27,668 nt of DNA from JANMEX01 sp031423755 (GTDB lineage: Bacteria > Pseudomonadota > Alphaproteobacteria > Rhizobiales > Rhizobiaceae): assembly GCA_031423755.1 (NCBI GenBank), contig JANPGC010000313.1, positions 1 to 27,668 of the forward strand. Direction: 5' to 3'. The position numbers and the translations under genes are program-made. A model generated the notes under the pieces. It did no database searches and had not been told where the DNA came from. It worked only from the letters and a program-made list of their open reading frames with translations. Position 1 is the stretch's first letter. The number at the start of each line of letters is the position of its first letter. Shown piece after piece: positions 6,791 through 16,338 of this stretch.

Positions 6791-9700
6791 GCCTGCGCGG
6801 TCGCGCCAATGTTTTTTCCATCGCGCCGGGCGCACCCTTCCTCTCGACGCTCGCTGATGCGCTCTGCGACGGCACACTCGTCGATGGATTCAAGGTTTCC
6901 GGCGACCCTCTGGCGCTATCAACGGTCACCATTTATGTGCCTACCCGCCGCGCAGCGCGCGCATTGCGTTCGGAATTTTCGCGGCGCAGCACCTCTGGCG
7001 CGGCCATCTTGCCGACCATCAAGCCGCTCGGCGAGTTTGAGGAGGACCTCGGCTTTTTCGACGAGACGGGCGATAGTCTTTCGTTCAACGCGCCGATCGG
7101 CAATGAAGAGCGCGTGCTGCAACTGGCGCGGCTGGTGAAGCAATGGGCGCGCAATATTCCCGACACGGTCCGCGATCTGTTTGGCGAAGACCCGATGGTG
7201 CTGCCAACCACAAGCGCCGACGCCGTCTGGCTGGCGCGCGATCTGGCGAGCCTGATGGACGAGGCCGAGCGCGAGGGTGGAGACTGGCAGAAGCTCCAGT
7301 CCATTGTGCCGGAAGCCTTGGCGAGCTGGTGGCAGCTGACATTGAATTTCATGGCCATCGTCACCGAACATTGGCCGGAGCATTTGAAGGCCAATGGTCT
7401 TTCAGACCCCGCCACGCATCGCAATCTCATCCTTGAAGCAGAAGCGGAAAGGCTGCGCAGCAAAGGCTCTGAAGGGCCGGTAATCGCCGCTGGTTCGACA
7501 GGGTCCGTGCCCGCGACTGCAGCGCTCCTCGGCGTCATCGCCACGCTGCCGCAGGGAGCGGTCGTGCTGCCGGGACTGGACTTTGCCAATATGCTTGGCG
7601 ATGAGGCATGGACGGAATTGGACAAGTTCAAAGACGCGCCATCGCTGTTCGGCCATCCGCAGCTTGGGTTGAAGCGGCTCCTTGACAAGCTAAAAATTGC
7701 GCGCGCTGATGTGCTGCAAATCGGCAATGTCACCGTTGCGCTCAGCGCGCGGGGCAAACTGGTTTCCGCCGCCTTGATGCCTGCGGATGTCACCCATCTC
7801 TGGTCCGGCCTGCGCGGGAACGACGTCAAATCAGGTTTTGAGACAGTCTGCGAAATTGTCGCCCCGTCGGAAAGCCAGGAGGCGCTGGCCATTGCGGTCG
7901 CCCTGCGCGAGGCCGTCGAAAACAACGCTTATCCCGCAGCGCTGGTCACCACCGACCGGACGCTTGCCCGCCGCGTCAGCGCGGAGCTCGAGCGGTTCGG
8001 CATCAAGGCGGACGATTCCGCTGGCACACCGCTTGACCAGACGCCGCCTGCCGTGCTGTTCCAGATGATGCTGGATGTGGTGTTCGATACTGCTGATCCG
8101 GCCCGGCTGCTGGCGCTGCTCAAGCATCCGCTCACATCTCTCGGCAAAGACCGCAAAACCGCACGGCGCGGCGCTGAGGTTCTGGAAATGATCCGCATGC
8201 GCGGCACAGTTGCGCCGCTCGATATCGGGCGCATTCTCAAGGTCATCTCGGAGCCGGTGACATCCGGGGACCGCGATCAGGAGCGCTGGACAGACCGCTA
8301 CGGGCCGCAAGACATCGAGCTTGCCGCTGACATCGGCTTGGCGCTTGGCGCGGCGCTCCGGCCATTGATCGACTTCATGGTTACCAAAAACACAAGCGTC
8401 ACCGAGGCCTGCCGTCTCAGCGTGTCGGTCTTTGAAGCGATTGGCAAAGATGGCACCGGCAGCCTCAAGGCACTTTACGACAGCGAGGCCGGAGAAGCAT
8501 TTGCCAAACATCTGCGCGCGCTGGTGAGCGTGTCAGACAGCTACAAATTCGATGCGAGAGAGTGGCCGTCGGTGTACCGGGCCCTGACCAGCGGCCAGTC
8601 CGTCAAGCCCCGCCTTGGATCAGACCCGCGCGTTTTCATCTGGGGCGCGCTTGAAGCGCGGCTGCAGGATGTTGAAACGATCATTCTCGGCGGGCTCAAC
8701 GAAAAGAGCTGGCCTGCACGGCCTGCCGATGATCCGTTCCTGTCGCGCGGCATGAAGGGCGGAATCGGCATCGACCCGCCAGAGCGCCGGATCGGCCTTG
8801 CGGCGCACGATTTCCAGATGCTGATGGGTGCCAAGCGGGTGATCCTCTCCCGCGCCGCTCGCATTGAAGGCGCGCCATCGGTCCCCTCGCGCTGGCTGCA
8901 GCGGCTGCATGCGGTGCTGGGTAAAGACGAGACCAAATCAATGCAGGCGCGCGCGGATAACCATCTTCGCTGGGCGCGCGGGCTTGATCTTGGCCCGAAG
9001 GTTGATCTTGCCAAGCGCCCCTGCCCGAAGCCGCCGCTCGACATCAGGCCAAAGCAATTCAGCGTTACCGAAATTGAGACGCTCATCCGCGACCCTTACG
9101 CAATCCATGCCAAGCGCATCCTTGGTCTGCGGCCGCTGGATGACCTGCTGCGCGATCCTGACGTGATGGAGCGCGGGCGGCTTTTTCACAAGATCGCCGA
9201 AGTTTTTGTCGCCGAGCGCGCGTCCGCACCGGGGACCCCTGCCGAGTTGACGGCGGTTGGCAGGAAACTCTTCGCGCAAGAAAGTCTTCCCCCGGAAACC
9301 GAGATCCTGTGGTGGCGGCGGTTTGAACGGATGATTGATGAATTTGTCGCCTTTGAAACAACAAGGGCACCGCAATCCGCTTCCTGTGGCGTTGAACTGC
9401 AATCACTCAGAATTCCAATTGACGACACCGGTGTCACGCTCAATGGGCGTGCTGACCGGATCGACCTTTTGACATCCGGCGGCGCGGACATTCTGGACTA
9501 CAAGACCGGGTCGACGCCATCCATTTCCCAGGCCTTCCAGCTGCTGTCACCGCAATTGGCGTTGGAGGCAGCGCTGATGGCACGGGGTGGATTTTTCAAT
9601 GGCAAGGCGATAGCGGCCAGTGATCTGATCTATGTCCGCCTCAAGGCGGACGGGACCGTCAAGGGCGAGTCGGTACTGACAGCGAAGAAGAACACCGATG

Positions 9701-9894
9701 GTGAAGATGCCGCTGCGCTTGGTGAACGCGCCTGGCAGAAACTCAATGAGCTTGTGCGCCACTATCTGGTCGCCAATCACGGCTACCTGTCGCGCCGCGC
9801 GCCCTTCAAGAGCGCATTTGATGGTGACTATGACCATTTGGCGAGGGCGCAAGAATGGTCGTCTGGCGGCGACGAGCCGGGAGAAGCGCCGTGA
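6787..9894 (+). CDS. addB: Double-strand break repair protein AddB
   Basis: AddB is the second subunit of the AddAB helicase-nuclease, which resects double-strand ends, responds to Chi-like sites and loads RecA. It is the alphaproteobacterial counterpart of RecBCD. The 1035-residue product shows an inactive-helicase-like N-terminus with VPTRRAARALR at about residues 51-61. A RecB-type nuclease domain lies near the C-terminus, with GRADRIDLL followed by the catalytic DYK at Asp904-Lys906. A canonical Walker A motif is not apparent at the N-terminus, as I would expect for the alphaproteobacterial type. The start ATG overlaps the murU stop by 4 nt. addA follows with a 4-nt overlap, which favours balanced synthesis of the two subunits. 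Confidence 0.93.
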   Translation: MSLRGRANVFSIAPGAPFLSTLADALCDGTLVDGFKVSGDPLALSTVTIYVPTRRAARALRSEFSRRSTSGAAILPTIKPLGEFEEDLGFFDETGDSLSFNAPIGNEERVLQLARLVKQWARNIPDTVRDLFGEDPMVLPTTSADAVWLARDLASLMDEAEREGGDWQKLQSIVPEALASWWQLTLNFMAIVTEHWPEHLKANGLSDPATHRNLILEAEAERLRSKGSEGPVIAAGSTGSVPATAALLGVIATLPQGAVVLPGLDFANMLGDEAWTELDKFKDAPSLFGHPQLGLKRLLDKLKIARADVLQIGNVTVALSARGKLVSAALMPADVTHLWSGLRGNDVKSGFETVCEIVAPSESQEALAIAVALREAVENNAYPAALVTTDRTLARRVSAELERFGIKADDSAGTPLDQTPPAVLFQMMLDVVFDTADPARLLALLKHPLTSLGKDRKTARRGAEVLEMIRMRGTVAPLDIGRILKVISEPVTSGDRDQERWTDRYGPQDIELAADIGLALGAALRPLIDFMVTKNTSVTEACRLSVSVFEAIGKDGTGSLKALYDSEAGEAFAKHLRALVSVSDSYKFDAREWPSVYRALTSGQSVKPRLGSDPRVFIWGALEARLQDVETIILGGLNEKSWPARPADDPFLSRGMKGGIGIDPPERRIGLAAHDFQMLMGAKRVILSRAARIEGAPSVPSRWLQRLHAVLGKDETKSMQARADNHLRWARGLDLGPKVDLAKRPCPKPPLDIRPKQFSVTEIETLIRDPYAIHAKRILGLRPLDDLLRDPDVMERGRLFHKIAEVFVAERASAPGTPAELTAVGRKLFAQESLPPETEILWWRRFERMIDEFVAFETTRAPQSASCGVELQSLRIPIDDTGVTLNGRADRIDLLTSGGADILDYKTGSTPSISQAFQLLSPQLALEAALMARGGFFNGKAIAASDLIYVRLKADGTVKGESVLTAKKNTDGEDAAALGERAWQKLNELVRHYLVANHGYLSRRAPFKSAFDGDYDHLARAQEWSSGGDEPGEAP

Positions 9895-12800
9895 CCAGCA
9901 AGAAATCCATCGAAGTTGACGAAAAGACACGGGCCGACCAAGCGCGCGCATCTGATCCGGACAGCACTGTCTGGGTCTCGGCCAATGCGGGTTCCGGCAA
10001 AACCCATGTGCTCTCCCAACGGGTGATCCGGCTTCTGCTGAAAGGCGTCGAGCCTTCGCGCATCCTGTGCCTGACCTATACCAAAACGGCGGCGGCACAG
10101 ATGGTCAACCGCGTGTTCGAGCGGCTGTCGGCGTGGACCACACTTGATGATACGGCGCTGTCCGCGTCAATTCTCGACATTGACGGCGGCAGACCGGACG
10201 CCGCGCGTTTGAAGAAAGCGCGCAGCCTGTTTGCGCAGGCCCTCGAAACACCGGGCGGTCTGCAAATCCAGACCATTCACGCATTCTGCACCACTGTCTT
10301 GAAGCGGTTTCCACTCGAAGCCAACATTGCTGGCCACTTCGAACTGCTGGACGATGAGACCGATGCGCTTTACCGGCGAGAGGCCAAGCGCCGGCTTGTC
10401 ATCGAAGCGCAGCGCGGCGGCGACGAGGCCCTGATGTTGGCGTTTGAAGCCGCACTGGATGCAGCAGGCGAATCCGGGCTCGACACGCTGTACGACGCGG
10501 TGCTCTCCGGCCCGCAACGGGGTGCATTTCAGGCATTTCTGGCGGGCTTGGATAAGGGAATCGTCGCGCCTGAGGCGCTTGAAGCGATGGCGGGACTCAA
10601 GACAGGCGAGACGCGTGAGTCGATGATGGCCGGGGCTTGGCCATTGGCGGCGCTGCCTGAAGATTTGCTGCTTGCACTGTGCGAAGCGGCAGGCGGTGCG
10701 AGGCTTCCGACAATCCAGTCCTTCGGCGAACAACTCGCCGTGGTCTTTCTCGCCACCGCTGCCGAAGAGCGGTTCCAACTGCTGCAGGAAACGTTCCTGA
10801 AAGTGGACGGCTTGCCGCGCAAGTCTTCCACCTTCGCCAAGGAGCCGTTGATATCCATCGCTTCAGACTTTGCCGCGCGGTTCGACCTTGCTGCCGCCGA
10901 AATCGCAGCAGTCAAAGACAAGCTCGCCCGCCGGGCGATGCTGGATATCTCTCAGTCAGCCCACGTGCTGCTGCGCCGCCTGATGGAGATTCACCGTGAC
11001 ATGAAACGCGCGGGCGGGTTTCTTGACTATGATGATTTGATTGATGCGACCCAGCGGCTGCTCAATCGTGATCTTGCGGCCGGATGGGTTCAATACAAGC
11101 TTGATCAGGGCATTGACCATGTGCTGGTTGACGAGGCGCAGGACACCAGCCCTCGCCAGTGGGACATCGTCAACACGCTGACGGCTGACTTTTTCGCCGG
11201 CGAAACAGCAGCAAAACAGCGACGCACCCTGTTTGTGGTCGGCGATGAAAAGCAGTCGATCTACTCGTTCCAGGGCGCGCGCCCGGAAGTCTTCGCCGCC
11301 ACGGGGCGCGAGCGGGGCAAGACCGTGCGGGACGCCGGTCTGCCTTTTGCGCCAGTTGAATTTCCGTTGTCGTTCCGGTCCACAAGGGAAGTCCTGCAGG
11401 CTGTCGATCATGTCTTTGACACCGGCCCCTCCGAGCCCGGCCTTGTATCGGGAGGCGCATACATCCTTCATACAACGAACCGGCAAAATCAGCATGGGCG
11501 GGTGGAAGTCTGGGAGCAGATCCGGGCAGCATCAAGCGAGACGGAGGAGGATTGGACCGAGCCCGTCGATCATGCGACTGCGCCAGCGGTGCAGTTGGCA
11601 GAGCAAGTCGCCAACACAATTCAGGCGACAATAGGCAAGGAACGCAATGCGGCGACCGGGAAGATTGTCCGCGCTGGCGACATTCTTGTTCTGGTGCGCA
11701 GGCGTGACCAATTCATGCATGCGCTGTCCAAAGACCTGAAGGACCGGAAAGTGCCGGTCGCGGGTGCTGACCGCCTTGTGCTGACTTCCCATATCGCCAT
11801 TCTCGATCTGATGTCCATTGCCCGGATCACCTTGCAGCCGGACGATGATTTGTCATTGGCAGCGCTGCTGCGCAGTCCGGTGTTTTCGCTGAGCGAGGAT
11901 GAGCTGACCGACCTCGCCTCCGGGCGCGGAGGCCGGACATCGCTGCTCGCCCGCCTTCGGGAACGCGCGCGTGACAGCTCCCGGCTTGCCGGGATCGTGG
12001 CCGACCTGGAGCGTTGGCGCAGCGAAGCAGACTTTGTGCCTGTGTATGAGTTTTTCGCCCGCGTGCTCGGCCGCGATGGCGTGCGCAAGAAGCTGATCTG
12101 CCGGCTGGGCGAGGAAGCGGCTGACATTATCGACGAGTTCCTGTCGTTTGCTCTTGCGTCGGAGAAAAGTGGCCTGCACGGGCTGCAGACATTTGTCGAA
12201 ACACTGTCGGCCGCGGCTCCCGAAATCAAGCGCGAGGCCAGCGCCGGACGTGACGAAGTGCGCATCATGACGGTGCACGGCGCCAAGGGGCTGGAATCGC
12301 CTTATGTCTTCTTGATTGATCCGGGTTCCAATCCGCTGGGCGGCCACCATGAGGCACCGCTGCTTGCCGTTCCGCTTGCTGCGGGAAACCGCAGCATGGA
12401 TGGATTTGTCTGGGTGCCGAAGAAGGAGTTTCGCAATAGCGCGATCGAGCCGATGCGCGCGGCGCTGTCTGATGCGCAACACGCTGAATACAAGCGCTTG
12501 CTTTACGTCGGCATGACGCGGGCGGAGGATGTGCTCTATGTCTGCGGATACACCGGGGTCAAGGTATCCCCGGTTCCGACATGGATCAGCATGGTGCGCA
12601 CCGCGCTTGCCGGGAAACCGGGGGCAAGCGAAGAGCAGCATCCGGTCACCGGGGCACAACGTCTGGTGTTCAAACTTGGCGAAACTGTTTTCGATAGTGA
12701 CGATATGGAGGTATCGAATGCCTCTTGGCCGGAAAACTTGCCGGTCTGGCTGTCTGAGAAATTGCCGCCGGTCATCCTGCCACCGCGTCCGTTGACACCG

Positions 12801-13403
12801 TCGGGCACCGGCTTGTCGATAGAAGAAAGTCCGGTCAGCCAGTCCAGATCGCCGGTGCTTTCCCCTGAAGAAGGTGAGCCGAGCGCGGCCCTGCGGCGCG
12901 GGTCGGCGGTGCACCGCCTGTTGGAGGTACTCCCCGGCATGGCTTACGATCAGCGCAGGGCAGTAGCGGAGCGTTATCTGGCGCGGATGCTTGGCGGACC
13001 GGCAGTTGATGTAAGCCGCCTCCTGGAGCAGGTTTTCACCATTCTCAACGATACCCGTTTTGCACCCGTGTTCACCCCGGGTTCGCGCGCAGAAGTATCC
13101 ATCGGCGGCACAGTCACGATTGGCGGCGAGACGCGCGGCATCAGTGGCAAGATCGACAGGCTGGCGGTTACAGACAAGCGCGTTCTTATCGTCGACTACA
13201 AGACCAGCCGCCCCGCACCGCGCACGATTTCCGAGGTGCCGCAGAGCCACCTTGCCCAGCTTGCGCTTTACCGGTCCGTCCTGCAGCCGCTATACCCGGA
13301 CAGGCAAGTCGAGGCAGCGCTGGTTTACACCGAAGGTCCGCATTTCATCGGCCTTGACGAAGCGTCGCTGAATGCCGCGCTTGAAGCGCTCACCGCTTCG
13401 TGA
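9891..13403 (+). CDS. addA: Double-strand break repair helicase AddA
   Basis: AddA is the UvrD-like motor and nuclease subunit of AddAB. In the 1170-residue product, Walker A is ANAGSGKT (31-38) and Walker B is DEAQD (414-418). VVGDEKQSIYSFQGA, FRSTREVL, VHGAKGLE and YVGMTRAED follow in canonical superfamily 1 order. The C-terminal nuclease motif is VDYKTSR with Asp1102 and Lys1104, so both activities look intact. The frame is open from 9855, but I chose GTG at 9891. It overlaps the addB stop as GTGA, has GGGAG just upstream, and removes 12 residues that would lie inside addB. There are 84 nt before trxA. Confidence 0.95.
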   Translation: MTSKKSIEVDEKTRADQARASDPDSTVWVSANAGSGKTHVLSQRVIRLLLKGVEPSRILCLTYTKTAAAQMVNRVFERLSAWTTLDDTALSASILDIDGGRPDAARLKKARSLFAQALETPGGLQIQTIHAFCTTVLKRFPLEANIAGHFELLDDETDALYRREAKRRLVIEAQRGGDEALMLAFEAALDAAGESGLDTLYDAVLSGPQRGAFQAFLAGLDKGIVAPEALEAMAGLKTGETRESMMAGAWPLAALPEDLLLALCEAAGGARLPTIQSFGEQLAVVFLATAAEERFQLLQETFLKVDGLPRKSSTFAKEPLISIASDFAARFDLAAAEIAAVKDKLARRAMLDISQSAHVLLRRLMEIHRDMKRAGGFLDYDDLIDATQRLLNRDLAAGWVQYKLDQGIDHVLVDEAQDTSPRQWDIVNTLTADFFAGETAAKQRRTLFVVGDEKQSIYSFQGARPEVFAATGRERGKTVRDAGLPFAPVEFPLSFRSTREVLQAVDHVFDTGPSEPGLVSGGAYILHTTNRQNQHGRVEVWEQIRAASSETEEDWTEPVDHATAPAVQLAEQVANTIQATIGKERNAATGKIVRAGDILVLVRRRDQFMHALSKDLKDRKVPVAGADRLVLTSHIAILDLMSIARITLQPDDDLSLAALLRSPVFSLSEDELTDLASGRGGRTSLLARLRERARDSSRLAGIVADLERWRSEADFVPVYEFFARVLGRDGVRKKLICRLGEEAADIIDEFLSFALASEKSGLHGLQTFVETLSAAAPEIKREASAGRDEVRIMTVHGAKGLESPYVFLIDPGSNPLGGHHEAPLLAVPLAAGNRSMDGFVWVPKKEFRNSAIEPMRAALSDAQHAEYKRLLYVGMTRAEDVLYVCGYTGVKVSPVPTWISMVRTALAGKPGASEEQHPVTGAQRLVFKLGETVFDSDDMEVSNASWPENLPVWLSEKLPPVILPPRPLTPSGTGLSIEESPVSQSRSPVLSPEEGEPSAALRRGSAVHRLLEVLPGMAYDQRRAVAERYLARMLGGPAVDVSRLLEQVFTILNDTRFAPVFTPGSRAEVSIGGTVTIGGETRGISGKIDRLAVTDKRVLIVDYKTSRPAPRTISEVPQSHLAQLALYRSVLQPLYPDRQVEAALVYTEGPHFIGLDEASLNAALEALTAS

Positions 13404-13414
13404 GACTGTCATTC

Positions 13415-13443
13415 TTGAATGTGCCGCGAGTCGGGCTTACATC
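13415..13443 (+). promoter_or_regulatory. Candidate sigma-70 promoter for trxA
   Basis: TTGAAT (13415-13420) and TACATC (13438-13443) are separated by 17 nt in the 84-nt gap between addA and trxA. The match to the TTGACA/TATAAT pattern is moderate. A GAGTC methylation site lies in the spacer. trxA could equally be read through from addA. Confidence 0.3.
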
Positions 13444-13487
13444 CGGCATGAAACAATTTCCGGCATAGACCCGGACAGGAGAAAAAC

Positions 13488-13811
13488 ATGGCTACCGTGA
13501 AAGTCGATTCGGCAAATTTCAAGTCCGAAGTGCTGGATTCAACCATCCCCGTGGTCGTTGACCTGTGGGCGGAATGGTGCGGCCCGTGCAAGATGATCGG
13601 CCCGTCGCTTGAAGAACTGTCGACCGAATATGCCGGCAAGGTGAAAATCGTCAAACTCAACATTGATGAAAACCCGGACCTCGGCGCGCAGCTTGGCGTG
13701 CGCTCGATCCCGACATTGTTGATGTTCAAGAACGGCGAGCGCGCCGACATGAAGGTTGGTGCCGCACCGAAGACAGTCCTGTCCAGCTGGATCAAGAACG
13801 CAGCTGCCTGA
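13488..13811 (+). CDS. trxA: Thioredoxin
   Basis: This small cytosolic dithiol-disulfide oxidoreductase donates electrons to ribonucleotide reductase, PAPS reductase, methionine sulfoxide reductases and others after reduction by thioredoxin reductase. The 107-residue product has the active site WCGPCK (Cys31 and Cys34) and the cis-proline at Pro75 in RSIPTLLMF. There is no signal peptide. CAGGAGAAAAAC stands directly before the ATG. It ends the + strand series and is followed by a strong terminator. Confidence 0.97.
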   Translation: MATVKVDSANFKSEVLDSTIPVVVDLWAEWCGPCKMIGPSLEELSTEYAGKVKIVKLNIDENPDLGAQLGVRSIPTLLMFKNGERADMKVGAAPKTVLSSWIKNAAA

Positions 13812-13832
13812 CTTTCAGACCCATGGATTGCG

Positions 13833-13862
13833 AAAAACCCGGCAGCGATGCCGGGTTTTTTG
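13833..13862. terminator. Bidirectional intrinsic terminator after trxA
   Basis: aaaaacccggca (13833-13844) and tgccgggttttt (13849-13860) form a stem around a GCGA loop. A T-run on the + strand ends trxA transcription, and the A-run on the other side serves as a T-run for the convergent - strand gene at 13887-14366. Confidence 0.92.
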
Positions 13863-13886
13863 TTGGCTTGGTCTCAACACAGCGGT

Positions 13887-14366
13887 TCAGTAGATATAAT
13901 ACTGGACCGAGATGATCTCGCCGCGGTTGGTTACACGGATCTTTGCGCCGCCGCTGCGGTTTTCGGCGCGGTAGCCGAAGATGCGGCCTTCGCAATCGAA
14001 GGCACGAACATGCCGGAAGCCGTTTTCACGGACGATCTGACGACCTTCGCGGCAGGAAATGCGGTTGTCATCTTCATGATCGTCATTCCAGTGGCCATTG
14101 CCCATACCCGGATCAATCGGAACGCGCGGCGGGCGTGGTGTGTCCACAACGACCACCGGTGGCACATGGCGCGGTGGGACGACAACAACCGGAGTGCGAT
14201 GGTCGCGGCAGTTGGGGTCGCCGATGACGCAAATGACGCGGTGGTCGCGTACTTCGGGGCTGCGGTGGTCGCGGACGGTTTCGGCATTGGCTGCGCCAAA
14301 GGTGGCGGTGAGCGCCAGGACGGCAAACAGTGATTTTGCGGCTGACTTGTTGGCAGATTTGGACAT
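13887..14366 (-). CDS. Secreted hypothetical protein with RDHR repeats and a C-terminal PepSY-like region
   Basis: The 159-residue product begins with a clear Sec signal peptide: lysines, a hydrophobic core around 13-22, and a likely cut after ANA at 26-28. The mature N-terminus holds three RDHR motifs at 32-35, 40-43 and 54-57. A Val/Pro-rich linker and an Asp/His-rich stretch (GHWNDDHEDDN) come next. The last 55 residues, containing CREGRQIVRENGFRHVRAF and then EIISVQYYIY, resemble the small PepSY-like domains found at the ends of many rhizobial secreted proteins. There are four cysteines, possibly two disulfides, and the His/Asp clusters could bind metal; that is speculation. CGGAGAAGATC precedes the ATG. 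Its function is unknown. Confidence 0.8.
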   Translation of the reverse strand: MSKSANKSAAKSLFAVLALTATFGAANAETVRDHRSPEVRDHRVICVIGDPNCRDHRTPVVVVPPRHVPPVVVVDTPRPPRVPIDPGMGNGHWNDDHEDDNRISCREGRQIVRENGFRHVRAFDCEGRIFGYRAENRSGGAKIRVTNRGEIISVQYYIY

Positions 14367-14513
14367 GATCTTCTCCGTTTGGGCTTGGCCCGTGTTCCCC
14401 AGCCGGGTTGTTCCGGTCTGTTGAAAAGAGATTGCAACGCTGCCTTTGAACGCAGTCCGAACAGCCCGTTCATTTTCGGTTTATGCCGTGTGGATTTGCG
14501 TTATGGGTCTTTC

Positions 14514-15002
14514 ATGAATCAGAAAGTCACCATCCGCCCTTATCGCCACAGCGATGAGGCGCAGATTGTCGCTATAGTGCGCGAATTGCAGGAACATGAG
14601 CTGCAGTTTTATGACCGGCTGAAACCGTCTGCAGACATTGGTCCCTGGTATGTTGACTGGATCATCGAAGACAACCAGCGCAACAATGGCCATTTTCTGG
14701 TCGCTGACCTCGCCGGTCTTGCCGTCGGGTACGCCACACTCAACCCGTCGCTCAATTCAGAGGAAAGCCGCGAAGAGGTTTTCTATGAGTATGCCCATGT
14801 CGGCGATCTTGCCGTGCTGAAAGCGCACCGCAATTGTGGCATAGGCCATTTGCTGCTGGCCGAATGCGAGAGACTGGCAAGGCAGGCGGGCCGCAAATGG
14901 CTGCGGCTCGGGGTGCACGCGGGCAATACAGGCGCGCGGCGGTTTTATGACCGGTTCTTGCTGAAGGAGCGGTTTCTCACACTGGAGAAACTGCTGGATT
15001 GA
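14514..15002 (+). CDS. GNAT family N-acetyltransferase
   Basis: This is a cytoplasmic acetyl-CoA-dependent acetyltransferase of 162 residues whose substrate cannot be told from sequence. Motif A is visible as the strand VGDLAVL followed by the acetyl-CoA pyrophosphate loop HRNCGIGHLLL. A conserved tail GVHAGNTGARRFYDRF includes the usual Asn and Tyr of motif B. The frame is open from 14379, but the ATG at 14514 gives the normal GNAT start (KVTIRPYRHSDE). The Shine-Dalgarno is weak. The stop is only 1 nt from the end of the convergent folC, so any terminator must lie inside the opposite gene. Confidence 0.85.
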   Translation: MNQKVTIRPYRHSDEAQIVAIVRELQEHELQFYDRLKPSADIGPWYVDWIIEDNQRNNGHFLVADLAGLAVGYATLNPSLNSEESREEVFYEYAHVGDLAVLKAHRNCGIGHLLLAECERLARQAGRKWLRLGVHAGNTGARRFYDRFLLKERFLTLEKLLD

Positions 15003-15003
15003 T

Positions 15004-16338
15004 CTATTCCGGCGGAGTTCCATTCTCCGCCAAAACCTGTCCCGCCAGATAAAGCGAGCCGCCTATCAAAATGCGCGGTGCCCGCTCCTTGGCATCCCAA
15101 TCATCGCCGAGCAGTCTCAGCGCATTTTCCACCGAGGCAACCGGCTCAGCGGAAAGCCCGGCATCTTCGGCCATCAGCGCCAGTTTCTCCGGCGGCACGC
15201 CCGCCTCGCTGTTGGTCACTGGGACAGTGAACACGTGGCGAACCATGTCATGGAAGGCGCGGAAATAACCGGTGGCGTCCTTGGTGTTGATCATGCCGGT
15301 AATCATGAACAGCGGGCGCTCAATCTTATCCTCGCGCTCGGCCAGCGCTTCTGCAATGACCGCGCCGGCACCCGGATTGTGGCCGCCGTCGAGCCAGATT
15401 TCCGAACCCTTGGGCGCAAAGCCGATCAAGCGGCCCTTGTCGAGTTTCTGCATCCGCGCGGGCCATTCGACGTTGAGCATGGCGCGTTCGGCAACTTCAT
15501 TGGTGTGCGGGAACCCTGCGTCCTTGACTGCGCGGATGGCGGCGGCAGCGTTGGCCAGCTGGTGGCGGCCGGGCAGGCGCGGCAGCGGCAGGTCGAGCAA
15601 ACCGTCCTCGTCTTCATAGACCATGCGGCCATGTTCTTGCCGAGCGTGAAAATCCTGCCCGTAGACGGCCATCGGGCAGCGCAGGCGCGCAGCCGTATCG
15701 ATCAGCACCTCGCGCGCCGCATCTTCGCTCTGCGCGCCAATGACGACCGGGCAGCCCTTCTTGATGATCCCAGCCTTCTCGGCTGCAATCAGCTCCACGC
15801 GGTCGCCGAGATAGGCCTCATGATCGAGCGAGATCGGCATGATCAGCGTCACCGCTGGCTTTTCAATCACGTTGGTGGCGTCAAACCGGCCGCCAAGGCC
15901 GACCTCCATGACGCAGGCGTCAGCGGGTGCCTCCGAAAACAGCACGAATCCAACGGCGGTGAGTATTTCAAACACCGTGATTTTTTGCCCGCCATTGGCA
16001 TCAGCCACGCGGCGCACGGCATTGGCAAATGTCTGGTCATCGACCAGTTGTCCATACCCATTTCGCCCCATGCGATAGCGCTCGTGCCAGCGTACGAGGT
16101 GCGGCGAGGTATGGACGTGGACGGAATGACCGGAAGCCTCAAGCAGCGCACGCGAAAAGGCCGAGGCCGAGCCTTTGCCATTGGTTCCGGCAATATGAAT
16201 GGTGGGCGGCAGCTTGCGCTGCGGGTTGCCGAGCGTTGCCAAAAGGCCGGTTATCCGGTCCAGCGACAGGTCAAAACCCTTTGGATGCAGCGACAGGAGC
16301 CGCTCGATTTCCTGCTCGGCTGTGAGGAGCGCAGTCAT
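15004..16338 (-). CDS. folC: Bifunctional folylpolyglutamate synthase/dihydrofolate synthase
   Basis: FolC is an ATP-dependent Mur-ligase-family enzyme that adds glutamate to dihydropteroate and then to tetrahydrofolates. The 444-residue product has the P-loop AGTNGKGS at 50-57, the folate-binding segment HTSPHLVRWHER, and a DGGHNPGA motif typical of the C-terminal domain. I take the ATG at 16338, which overlaps the accD stop as TGATG. A GTG one codon earlier is also possible. The accD-folC overlap is a long-standing arrangement in many proteobacteria. Confidence 0.95.
   Translation of the reverse strand: MTALLTAEQEIERLLSLHPKGFDLSLDRITGLLATLGNPQRKLPPTIHIAGTNGKGSASAFSRALLEASGHSVHVHTSPHLVRWHERYRMGRNGYGQLVDDQTFANAVRRVADANGGQKITVFEILTAVGFVLFSEAPADACVMEVGLGGRFDATNVIEKPAVTLIMPISLDHEAYLGDRVELIAAEKAGIIKKGCPVVIGAQSEDAAREVLIDTAARLRCPMAVYGQDFHARQEHGRMVYEDEDGLLDLPLPRLPGRHQLANAAAAIRAVKDAGFPHTNEVAERAMLNVEWPARMQKLDKGRLIGFAPKGSEIWLDGGHNPGAGAVIAEALAEREDKIERPLFMITGMINTKDATGYFRAFHDMVRHVFTVPVTNSEAGVPPEKLALMAEDAGLSAEPVASVENALRLLGDDWDAKERAPRILIGGSLYLAGQVLAENGTPPE

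Noticed and set aside
9855..9890. ATG at 9855 as the addA start
   Set aside because: It would place 12 residues inside addB. GTG at 9891 has a better ribosome binding site and a GTGA overlap with addB.
11853..13250. 465-codon open frame on the - strand opposite addA
   Set aside because: It lies wholly within addA, whose helicase and nuclease motifs are intact, and the antisense product is Arg/Gln/His-rich nonsense.
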